From positions 1-26,413 of the forward strand of contig UZAE01000317.1 of the NCBI GenBank assembly GCA_900617975.1: a DNA stretch of 26,413 bases. The letters run 5' to 3'. Within the stretch, counting starts at the first letter, position 1; each line of letters starts with the position of its first letter. Positions 8,460 through 22,387 of this stretch are shown in pieces. A model generated the notes under the pieces. The model was not told the DNA's origin. It was given only the letters and a program-made list of their open reading frames with translations, and ran no database searches. The stretch is from Rodentolepis nana (Eukaryota > Platyhelminthes > Cestoda > Cyclophyllidea > Hymenolepididae). The position numbers and the translations under genes were made by a program.

Positions 8460-11400
8460 TCATTGAGTGGGGCCAATAAGACATTTCAAGGCATGCAGAA
8501 CCAAGTTCTGTCGGCACTCAGCTCTGTTAGCACCAGTAGATAAGAAGCAACCCCCTCTACCATTGTGTCCACATTCAAGACGATTTGTTTGTGGTCCATT
8601 GGATTCCGAAAATTTATCGCCTACTCTCTCGGAAGATGATAAGAAACGCGAAACAGAGTGGGTTCTACCAATTTGAAGTAGAAAAGTGCAGCCAGATTCC
8701 GCGTACTTATGAAATTTGCCATTCTTAAAAAAAACAGAGATACCATGAAAGATTGAGTTCATAAATTACAGTCAATAGGGTATTAGTATGTTCCGAAAGA
8801 CTAGAGATTCTATTGAATAGTTAATTTGTACCAATCTCATCTCTGCTAAGCCAGCACTTCTCCACACCCCAGTTTTAAAGCCACTTTTCTCGAAGAGCTT
8901 TTAGGTTACTGCGGAGTGTGTGTTGGGACAAGTAGGCCAAGCACTTCTTTCTAGTTTTTTTTTCAGTCAAATTTTTTTGCATCTATTTTTGTACTACTGG
9001 TAATTAATAATTAAATTGGAGAATCCTCTCTAGAACCTAAATACTCATCACGCTTACAGAATTTAAATAAGAATTATGGGGGAAAATTTTGTATTGACTA
9101 GACGATAAAGCCAACAGACAATTCAAGACTTCATTATGACATTAGTTGCTACTTACTAGTGATTTACAAAATATAGACACTTTAGAGAGAATTAGGAAAA
9201 AAAGAGCTGTAGTTTTGGTTTTAGCATTTAATCTCGTATAATTGCAAGACTACAATAAGTACTCAGATTTATACCGATACATTTCACCACCGGCTGAAGT
9301 GATAACTCGATTAAGAATTCTAATTAGCATTAGTTGGCATCTCAATCAATTAACGAAAGCCATTTTGTTTAGAACGGGATGTTAATAAAAACAGAAGGAT
9401 GCACAAAGAAAAAAAAGCATTGCTTCTTCAATTAACAAATGAATGACCAAAGCATAAACCTGAAGAGGCGTCCAGCCTTTGTTTTTCTCTTCCATTCCAG
9501 AAAGCTCCACCAACTGACAAGGAATACCGAAACGGTTACACATTTGGAGTAGTTGAGTATCCAAACTGACAGCTTGAGAATCAGGAGATAAATTATCCCG
9601 TGACCCCCAGCACGTTAGAACTCGTGCAAGACTTGCCAGTAGTTTCCAGGACACGATATCTTGGAGGGGGTTTGGCAATGGTTCCTCCTCACCTTTCACC
9701 TCTTGATTACTTTCTATATGTAGTTTATAGGCAAAAGACTAATAAATACAATTTAAACTACTTCAATAGTAAAAAACGATAATATTACCGTTGGGATTCT
9801 TGCAATAACCGTCTTCACGAGGAGCCACGCTCTAAATCCAAAGCAAATAATGCTATGTTAAATATCCTCTAAACACGCACGTAAAATTTGCCACATATTT
9901 CGAAATTAAGACAAATTTACCCCTTCTTATATTCTAAGTCAAGTTCATTAGCTTTTGAGCTCCTTTTTTTATCAATTTCTAATTGCTTTCATACTTGCTC
10001 TTGTTACCTAAATTCATTTAATTTTTCTGTTAGTAATCAAAAGGGAATCGTTTTATCTATGTTCGTTAAATAAAAATATTTTCCTCCATTATCTCCACCT
10101 TGAAATTTTCCCATTCTAAAATACCCCTTTTTAAGCAAAAATATCTATTGAAAAAGACCCGCGATTTAACATATGAAAATCGTGCCAAAATGTAAAAAAA
10201 ATGAAAAAAACAAAATACGACTTAAACCATACTCTTATCTGCATAAATTAGATTTTAAGGTTTATAAAAAATGACAATTCCAATAAATTTACCAGAAGAT
10301 TAAGTTCATACGCAAAGGTGTCTATTCCAACAGAAGTCGCGCAAGGAGTATTTCGACTCATTGAAGAGGATACCTCAGGCCTATACGCGCTTCTCGACCT
10401 AGAAATTTAAAGTAAAAGATGTCAATTAAATGTTTGAACTTCAGATTACTATTTCACTACGAATACTGTCAGTTATTAAGAACAATATGAAACAGGCATG
10501 GGCAAACGTGAAACAGCTGGTTTAGGGAAGTCCCATTTACCTTTATGAAATTTAACTAAGCTATCAAACTCCTAACCACTAAAAGAGAAGTAAGGAGGAT
10601 AAACTCTAGGAAAATGGAGTTTCAACAAACCTTCTATTCGATTTGGGAGTGAACCTAATGCTTGATTGACTCGCAGCATCAAACAGAACAACTTCCTTGG
10701 CGCATGAGATTGAGACAGCGGAATCCTGTGAAATGAATGTGATATTTACGTTCTAATAGGCAAAAAGCCTCTTTGATTTATATTCTTTTAACACAAGCAT
10801 TCATGAAAACAAAGAAACTTCAATATATTCTTACCTTGGCTCTTTTTAATTTGAAATCTGAAATGAAATTAAAAAATCTATTAAGGAATAGCTCAAAAAC
10901 ATTTACATTGGTCATTTCAATGTATCCATGCTCTCATTAAATCTGAGTATTCGATTAAAAAACCAAACCAAAAATATCAAAAATGCAACTCAGATCAGGC
11001 AAAGCAGGGGACCAAGATTCGTGTAAATCAAGTCTACAATATCTACCTTGCCTACTTCATTTAATCTCATGCAAGCATACCACCCATAAGAAGACCATAA
11101 ATTCTTTACTATTAAAAACAAAAACATGCTTGCATTAAGAGAAATGGATCGAGTTGGCATAAGCAGATTGAGAAAGAGGCAATATACAAGAGGTTGAAAT
11201 TGTGCCCACTACCCTTATACCTGATTTTAAAGAACTGGGCAGCTGTGAATGGGAGACAACACTACTATTTTGGATTTTCAACTGACGGTAGGCATCAACT
11301 CCCAGTGTCTCTAATGCCTTTTCTGCAGCTGATCTTTTAGCTAAGCGCTTATTGCAGTACGCGTCCCCTCGAATAGCAGTCTCGCCAATATAACACTAGT

Positions 11401-13296
11401 AGAAATTCAAAGTAAGAAATTTACTACTGAAATAAATAAGTAAATAATAAGAAGAATGGATTTTTCTTCTAACTTACAGTGCAGAGGAATTTGATAGGTC
11501 CACGGCGAGATTTTACCACTTCATTGCCGTCACAGGAAAGGATCACCTTAACTGGAGGGTACAACTCCTCTAAGTTATAAACGGGTTCGGGTTGTTTATT
11601 AGTTTGTTGAATGAGTTCTAGGCGTTCAACGGGATTCAACGATCCAGAATAATCGGAAGAGCCCCTGACACGATTATTATATTTCTTCGGATGCTTTGTA
11701 GATTTTTGGGAATTTGAGGATATGGTTGATGGGGACTTTTCGAATTTCTTGAGCTGGCTAAGCATCAAGCGAGAGGCTAGTTCTTTCGCACGTTCCATTG
11801 TTTTAGCGGATGCCGCAGTTTTCGTGAAAGGGGGTAATATACAGTTCACAGAAAACCTCAATGGATGGTTCAACAGTTCGGACTATATAAAAAATCTAAA
11901 AATTCTAAAACAACAAACATACGACTTCGAATGAGAGGGAAAGACCAAGAAGACGGGAAACAACGTCAATTCGCCATGCATAACTCTGAATGGAGATTTG
12001 ATTCAGGGATTCAATTTGTGTACGAATGGCCTAAAGAGAAGGAAGTGGGAAATTGAAATGATGATAAAAGACCACAATTTAACTACTATCGGCTTTTAAA
12101 AAATTAACACAAATGGAATTTATTTCGTAAAATGTGCTGCAAACTTGTAAAAAATGGCGAGTGAAAAAAACGCGAATTGAAAGGGCGTATGTTCGATGAC
12201 CATTAGTGCACACCCGGTGAGGGCAATTTCCAACCCCATTGGCTAGGTTGGCGCTGAAGAAGGGGCTCATTATGTTGTCTCAAGATAAGTATTAGAATAA
12301 TTATTAATCAATAGACATGAAGGTAAAAGGGCCAACAAAGTCTATTCTTGAGACTTGTGGAGCACATCTTGAGATCTGGAGAAAACATAAATATTCCCAC
12401 TATACATTCATCTCACATTGACAAATGACTTTAAGAAATACAAATGTTCATAGAAAAAGTTCTTGATCGGATAAGTGTCAAAAATGTTGAATTCAGGCAA
12501 AATTTAATTACAAAATGCTAATAAAATAGTGAGAGAAAGAAAAAATTAAAATTTTAAGCAAGGAAGGCCAAAGCAGCTCGATAACACAAGCTCAAGAAAA
12601 AAAGATAATAAAGTGGAAAGAAAGAAAATTGAAATAAACTTTCTAACAAGTAAAGCTCCAACGTACTTCAAAACGAGAATTACTTTAAAAAATAAAATCA
12701 GTTAAATTATTAATAAATAAAAAAGGCTTACTCTGAGAGCCTTGTAGCTAGCCTCCACATAACTTATTGGCGATGCGAATGTACAATGACAAAATGAAAC
12801 ACAATAATCCGGACCCGACTTAAGCAAACGAACAGGGACTTTGAATAACATCCCCAACTCCACTAAATCACTGTAAGAATTATTTGATGTCAGAAGGTCC
12901 TCCTCATTGAGTTTTAATATTGACAATAGATTGGCATCTTCATTCTAAAATTTATCAAATATATGAAGATAAAATGTTGTTAATGAAAATAATTACTAGA
13001 AAATGACAAGCACCGATAAAAATCACCTTTTTGGGATCATTATTAGAAGGTCTTGCCGGTTTTAACGTGGTCAATGCCGAGAGGGCCGAATTCCTCTTGG
13101 CCATTTTGATAGTCTGGCCGAAACCATCGAAAATACCTATATTCAAATTCTTGGATATATTTGATACGATTGTTTGGACATGAAACAGTCGTTCGTGGGG
13201 AAGACCGGTTTCGTCAACAATCGTTTGGCGAAAAGTAAATTTGCTACCTCTGCAGAATGTTCGAAGTGAATTGATAGAGCATTCATGGTCTCCCAT
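8460..13296 (-). CDS. stau: Staufen-like dsRNA-binding protein, 11 exons
   Basis: Minus-strand exons are 13296-13027, 12944-12732, 12030-11923, 11882-11478, 11395-11221, 10857-10835 (23 nt), 10725-10631, 10398-10293, 9831-9789, 9713-9460 and 8723-8460. All phases close to 651 aa. Staufen proteins bind double-stranded mRNA regions for localisation, translation and decay in cytoplasmic RNPs. dsRBD1 is at about 6-78 (DETGLPHERLFHV, then KMAKRNSALSAL). A very weak dsRBD2-like segment is at 111-161. dsRBD3 is at about 178-244. dsRBD4 is at about 280-365, with the Staufen signature NPVERLELIQQTNKQPEPVY and KRLAKRSAAEKALETLGV. A split dsRBD5-like region is at 531-646. The linker after dsRBD4 (KEVVLFD) resembles KVTFFE of vertebrate Staufen. 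Odd points: insertions in dsRBD4 and dsRBD5, and few lysines in helix 2 of dsRBD3. ATG 13296 follows an in-frame TAG. A TCTAG six bases before the ATG could be a splice or spliced-leader acceptor. Most exposed to error: the exon 2-3 join across a 701-nt intron. Confidence 0.85.
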
Positions 13297-13824
13297 TATT
13301 TTCTAGATTACAAGTACGTTTTGATTCAAGCGTAAAAATGTCCTCCTTTTAATACATTGAGTAATTTGTATTGTACTTCATCGGATTTTGACACAATTTG
13401 GCGACAAAAATCACTTAGGTTATTAAGCACAATCCTACTCGCCCTTGATTCCCGGGTCTTAATTGATGACCTTAAACAATCAATCAATAAATTAACTAGT
13501 ATTAAGGAACAAATAAGTACCTTCTCATGAAGTTAACACCTTACTAATATCAAGAATAAAATATGGAAAGGTTTTACTCAACATATTACTGTTCAATTGG
13601 ATAAAATTAGGTGATACGAAGAACACAATACAAATAATGGTAAAATCGTTCAACAATAACAACAATGATCATTGACCGATTATTTATAATTAATTATGTG
13701 TCATAGTTTTTGACTTGAAACTTTTTGAATATCTGACCTTGTTGCATTGTTTCATTCGAGAAGCATCAACAACTCCATTGGCACCGTGCTCATATTAGCC
13801 GAAGGGTTGTATTGGTCAGTGCAT
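13297..13824. promoter_or_regulatory. Shared upstream region of Staufen (-) and TTLL9 (+)
   Basis: The two start codons point away from each other across 528 bp, so this stretch must hold both promoters or one bidirectional promoter. It is AT-rich, with no clear TATA pair that I would assign. Confidence 0.5.
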
Positions 13825-17373
<3,549 letters not shown>

Positions 17374-18728
17374 ATTTTCTACGATTTTGTTCAGGCAAGC
17401 CGTTTTCAATCTGGAACCCTACAGAATATTGGTTAGATGAACATCCAGATAACTGTGAATTGAGCTACTAGACATGATTAATTTCACCATAATACAAGTT
17501 CTATGAGCGTTTGATTAAAATTGCCTTGAAAACACGTTTTGACAGTCAAATAGATTTTTATCGTAATTATACTAGGAAACAAGATTGTCCAGCAAATGTT
17601 CAGAGCAAAATATGCAAATCAAACATTGCTGTACGTGGTAATCGTATCGAAAAGAAATGAATGACCAAACGATCAAAATTAATTCAAGAGGGATGATTAG
17701 TTCGGATCGGAGGATACCTTCACAAATTTACTCTTAGTAATTAAAAGCGTAAATGTAGCAAATAGGTAGTCTGCGCTTCATTTTTATTGATATAAAGGTT
17801 CGGGAGATTCGAAGTCAATTTTGCTTTAAATGATAATTTACTTTCCAAAAGGCCAATAGATTCATAAAGACTAAAATAGAACAAAGGAGTTCATTGAGTA
17901 TACTCGGTAATCAAGTCAAATTTTCTATGCATATATTGGTGCAATATATTAAACATAAGTTAGTGTAATGAAAATGGGGACATCCAATATAGCCTTGGAG
18001 AAAATAAAAATAAAGTTATCTAAACATTGCTCTGCGGATAAAAATAGGAAAAAGCAAAGTGGTTAAAATCGGAGTAACGACAAATCATACATCGTTTCCG
18101 ATCAATAAATTGTTTCAAATTTCAAGGTGGTTATGATGAAATGAAATGTGTAGACTTATACTGAATAGGATTGAAAATAGTATTTAAATAGCATTGGTAA
18201 TTCGACTTTAATAATAATAATAAGGGAAATCTTAAAGGTATTATGCATTATTATTAAAACAAGGCTTGTTGCTACTGATTAAATTGCAAGTGCATAATTT
18301 CAGACAACACAAAATATTCTATATTTTAAAAATTTTTTGTAAAAACCGAACAGTTTCAAATGAAATGAGTCACGTATTCAGATAGAATGTACAAAGAAGT
18401 TTAAATTTTAAGTTCTCTATGACTTCGCGTATGTAAATAGTATCAATTAAAAAAACAAGGAACATTTGCATTTATTATGTACGGTCTGACAGATGTTTGC
18501 AGCATTTCCGACAAATAATCTCAGTGTTAAAGCAGTTTATAAAAGTCTATAACAAAGTTAAAATTTTAAAATAGTGATAAAATCATAAATTTAATTTTTC
18601 ACGCAAAACAATTCCTCAATATTAATTTTCAATAGGATATTAATTATAATTTTTTATTATGATTTGTTTAACTAATCTAAACTGCTTCTCGCTTTACAGT
18701 TGTTATTTCTTCATTACGTGCTATAGAC
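17374..18728. other. TTLL9 3' flank and Caprin upstream region
   Basis: Very AT-rich. I see no coding exon on either strand. AATAAA hexamers at 18003-18008 and 18104-18109 are candidate poly(A) signals for TTLL9. A splice-acceptor-like GCTTTACAG at 18691-18699, 30 nt before the Caprin ATG, may be a 5'UTR or spliced-leader acceptor. Confidence 0.5.
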
Positions 18729-20557
18729 ATGTCTGGATCATGTTCAAATCCATCGGCTCTTATTGCCGAAGTTACCAATAATTTGGAGAAAAGGCAACGG
18801 AACTTGCTTAAGCGCAAAGTATGATTCGATCTATAACATCTTAATTTTTAGGCTAAGCTTGAATCCTATAAATGCATTCTAAGCCAAGGTGGCAAAATCA
18901 CTCCTGATCAAGCAAACGCTGTAAATGAGTTCGATTCTGTGTGCCAATTTATTGACACCATTAAAGAAATCATAGACGCCGTCAATGAGACCCAGCAAAA
19001 GGTTGCCAATGCTATAGTGGAGAAAGAGGCCCGTTTGATGGCTCAGCGTGACGATTATACTGTTAACGTTCTTCGAAAGGTCAGCCCACTTCTGGAACTG
19101 TTATCAAAGTCTCAAGTGCCTGTAGTGAAAGAGGCTATCATCAAGGCATCTAGCTTCAAGGATTACAAAACGTTGGAGAGTGCGGCCAAAGTGATGCACG
19201 TGCGCATACCTGCCAGTTTTAAGTTGGAATCCATTGACTCTACCAACTGCTTCCAATCACCGGCTGAGTTTCTCTTCAAGCTAGCCAGTGGTAGCCAGGA
19301 GCCCTTGGTCAGTGGCAAAAACGGCAAATCGAAGTCGCCAACGTTTTCCGATCTTAGAAAATATTGCTATGAACTTCTAGTCAAAGAAGAGGTTCGTGCT
19401 GCTTTGCATTCACTTAATCAGCTTCCTCGTCCCGCCCCAGAAGAGCCAAAACATGTCCCTGCGCAGCAATCTGCCAAACCGATATCAACTGGTGACAATG
19501 TTGAGCCAGCCAAAGTTAATGATGCAAGATTCGTAGCACCTTCTGCTCCTTTGCAACAGGCTGATATTCTTTTGAGCAAGGTCATAAACCCTCTGAAGTC
19601 GGAGTTTAACTTTGTACAGGTGTGTTTCGTATTTGTTAATTTTATCGATAATCTATATCTCATGCATATTTTCTCTTTCAGCCAGTTATGCATGAATTCA
19701 CACCTGTTCCTCCAGTCACTCAACCCGCACAACAGCAGTTAGTAGCGCCAACAAGTCAGGTGTCTGCTGAAACAGTTCCTGTTTTACCGCATTCTTCTGT
19801 TGAAAGGAAGCACCAGGTTGCCGCTCCTGAAGTACAAAAACGTTCTGCCACAAAATCTGTTGAGCAAGTAAACCCTGTCTCTGCTTCCAATTCAGCTTCT
19901 CAAGTTGAAGCTTCAAAGTCCAAATCGGAATCACCTACGGAGACTAAGGCATTGTCACGTCAGCCGGAAAAAACTGTTACCGCCCAACCACCATCTTTTC
20001 AATCCTTGATGGACTCCCAAATTGCTGAGCAGAAGGAAATTGCTAAAGAAACCAGTAATCAACCATTAACATGGGCTGATCGCGTGCGTGCTGGAAAAGG
20101 TACTCCAGCTCAATCTTCTGTTTCTAAATCGCAACCCAGTCAGCAGATGGCTCCATCAACTGCTGAAACAACCCAAAATGGCGGCCATCATTCACAATTC
20201 GAGCAGCCTCGTTCTAAATCGGGACAATCTCGTGAACCGAGGGAACACAGACCTCCTCGTAGTGGATTTAACAATAACAATAGGGAGGCTAGAGAAAGAA
20301 ACGGAGGAAATCGCTCAGGCCCTCCAAGGGGTGGTTTTAGAGGTAATGGTAGGGATGGACGTGGTAATGGATCATTTAGAGGTTTGTTCTTATCATCTTT
20401 TCATCTAATAAATGTATTGCTTTTTGTTAGTTTATGCTTACATCTTTTAGGTGGACGCGGTCGTGGTGGTCAACGCGGTTCTTTCCATCCTCGAGGAGGT
20501 TTCGACGGACAACATCAGGCACATTCGCGCCAAGAAGCCGGTCAAGCTTCTGCTTAA
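18729..20557 (+). CDS. CAPRIN1: Caprin homologue (RNA-granule protein), 4 exons
   Basis: Exons are 18729-18818, 18852-19619, 19682-20381 and 20451-20557, with introns of 33, 62 and 69 nt, giving 554 aa. Caprins bind mRNA and G3BP and act in stress granules and translational control. Residues 1 to about 240 match the conserved helical domain: NNLEKRQRNLLKRKAKLESY, ITPDQANAVNEFD, and a long helical stretch. Residues 280-292 (SEFNFVQPVMHEF) resemble the G3BP-binding motif of human Caprin-1 (YNFIQDSMLDFE); the splice junction falls inside it. A low-complexity Gln/Ser/Pro segment follows. It contains PPSFQSLMDSQIAEQ (about 389) and LTWADRVRAGKG (about 415). The C-terminal 100 residues are RGG/RG-rich RNA-binding sequence, broken by intron 3. 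ATG 18729 begins a short first exon and no upstream in-frame start is needed. Confidence 0.85.
20382..20450 (+). other. Caprin intron 3, in frame if retained
   Basis: The GT-AG intron interrupts a glycine codon (G|GT) between two RGG segments. It is 69 nt, divisible by three and stop-free, so retention would add 23 mostly hydrophobic residues. Splicing is preferred because it restores an unbroken RG-rich tail. Confidence 0.7.
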
Positions 20558-21508
20558 GAAGCATGGATAGATAATACGCATACAAAGCTAAGTGAAATCG
20601 TGCAAATGAACAAAACTATCAACTCCCACCTGTCTCCAGTTTTATTCGTGCTATGTGTCTATAGTCACAATTTTTTCCTGTATAGTTCACGCAATGCGTT
20701 GTACTCCTGTCTACACTTCCCCTCTACGATAATGTTGGCTTTGTTGCAATTATCTAACTTTTCTCAATATATTTGCCCCGTGTTGAATTACTAGTGCTCT
20801 AATTTTTTTGGCTTGTAAGTAGTAGTGTTTCACATTTTGTTTGGGATTCTCGTGTTATTATGGTAAAGTTATTTCATTTAAATGTAGTGTTCATTTGCTA
20901 ATGATCTTGCTTGAAAGCAAGAACTGGCTTTTCCTCTTGCTTCATATTTCCTCACGAGTCCAACTTGGGAGGTTGCTGGCTGTCATCAAGCTGTATTCCT
21001 GGTTTAGAATGTGGCAACTTAATGTTCTAGGATGGCCACTCGAATTGTTTCCTTCCCTTTGAGCAACAATTACGGTAACAGACTCCACTCTACTATCCCT
21101 CAGGAGGCATGTTCAGTTCCCCCTTGCTTGGGTTTATCTTTGGCAGTCGGCTTTGACTCATGATCCATTCTATTATTACTGTTATAGACGCGAAAGCTTT
21201 TCTACGGCAGGCTACAGCAACTGGTATTTACATATTGTGAATTCTTTACCGTAAATTTATTCGCTTCACAATGTTCACGAATCAACTTTTGTGCAACCCA
21301 TCTCTTCTTCCATACTAGTGAGTTCACATTTTTGGTAGCATGCACACTGGCCACATTACAGATAAAGAAAGTGAATTAGTATGGCAATAATACATCTCGC
21401 GCAGAAATTGTAGTATCAAGTATTTAAGGAAAGGGATGGAGGGGGGGGGGTTGAGTGTGTTTGCAATTTCAAAGTCAAATAAGACGCATAATTCTGCTCG
21501 AGCATTTC
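20558..21508. other. Region between convergent genes Caprin and the 21.5-22.4 kb gene
   Basis: Presumed 3'UTRs and intergenic sequence. No further coding exon was supported. TTTATT at 21256-21261 gives a minus-strand AATAAA about 250 nt past the stop at 21509. A poly-G run lies near 21442-21450. Confidence 0.5.
21256..21261 (-). terminator. Candidate poly(A) signal, minus-strand gene
   Basis: AATAAA on the minus strand, about 250 nt downstream of the stop codon at 21509. Confidence 0.4.
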
Positions 21509-22387
21509 TCATGATGGTTGCTGTCCAATCGCGGTGGCAGTTAGGAGATGACCGATTTGCTTGTGGAGGTCGCAGGCTTCTTGTAGAATACGACCTAATC
21601 GGCTGTGCAGTTTTAAAAGCATTACAGTGCTATCAGGTAAGGGAGAACCACCATCCCCTATGAGACGTTCAGTAGATGGTACTTTATCGATTTCTCCTAC
21701 TGCAAAACCTGTTGAATTGCCACCCACTGAAAAGGGAATGGGTACTTTTTGGACCAACGAGTTACTGTCCTTGGGATTTCCGGTGATTGAACCGCCCCCT
21801 CCACTGTCTGATGAAGTCAAGTGCACTCGCTCAAGTCCATCTCGTATATCCCCGGTTCCATCTGAAGTAACCTTAAGTGGCGAATTCGGGCTTGCGGACT
21901 GGAAATGATAGAAATAAAAATGGATAGTATGATTTTGCTCATAATACTAGGCGGTAGTGGTGGCAGAACTTAATGAGAGCCTATGTGAAGTTGGAAATCC
22001 TGAATTCAATATAAATTGCTTAAGCCCATTAGGACAAGTATTAACAGCACTGAACTTGGAAAGAAGTGCAATCATCAAGACTCTATTTACCACCTCACGT
22101 TAATCAGAATCAATCCGGACGCCCGGTCTCCCAGACCACTGGATAAGTGCATTGACCATTGAGCCATCAATAATTTAAAGACATGGCAAGTTAAGTAGAT
22201 CGTCGTTATAAAAATGCAAACTGAATGCCGCTTCATTAGAGAAATTCAATGATTGAACCGTAGATTAAAGGGGAAAATGTCCCCTGATATTTTCACTTAC
22301 GCAGCCTAGTTTAATTAACTTAGACGACAAGCAAACGACCAGACAATGGTAATCGATTTCCAATAATTCTACCAAGGCCATAATCAT
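21509..22387 (-). CDS. Tentative two-exon gene, unrecognised (158 aa)
   Basis: The last exon (21898-21509, 390 nt) follows a strong acceptor (a pyrimidine-rich tract ending ATTTCCAG) and stays open to a stop. It encodes a Gly/Ser-rich segment (SSDSGGGGS), a Pro/Ser linker, and a helical end (LLKLHSRLGRILQEACDLHK). The proposed first exon (22387-22301) starts MIMALVELLEIDYHCLVV after an in-frame TGA. It ends at the good donor TGC|GTAAGTGA, and the phases agree (0/0). The 402-nt intron between them contains a tRNA-like relic. I do not recognise the protein. The terminal exon is more credible than the first, which may be chance; the true 5' exons may lie further right, even beyond the window. 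Confidence 0.45.
22100..22175 (-). repeat. tRNA-like relic (possible SINE head)
   Basis: On the minus strand, TGGCTCAATGGTCAATGC resembles a pol III A box. GGATTGATTCTG, about 45 nt later, resembles a B box. Between them GGTCTGGGAGACC can form an anticodon-like arm with loop CTGGGAG. The D arm and acceptor stem do not pair properly, so it is not a functional tRNA. Confidence 0.35.

Noticed and set aside
12079..12270. 63-codon open frame within a Staufen intron as a missing dsRBD2 exon
   Set aside because: No dsRBD-like sequence or suitable splice sites were seen, and exons 2 and 3 already join in phase.
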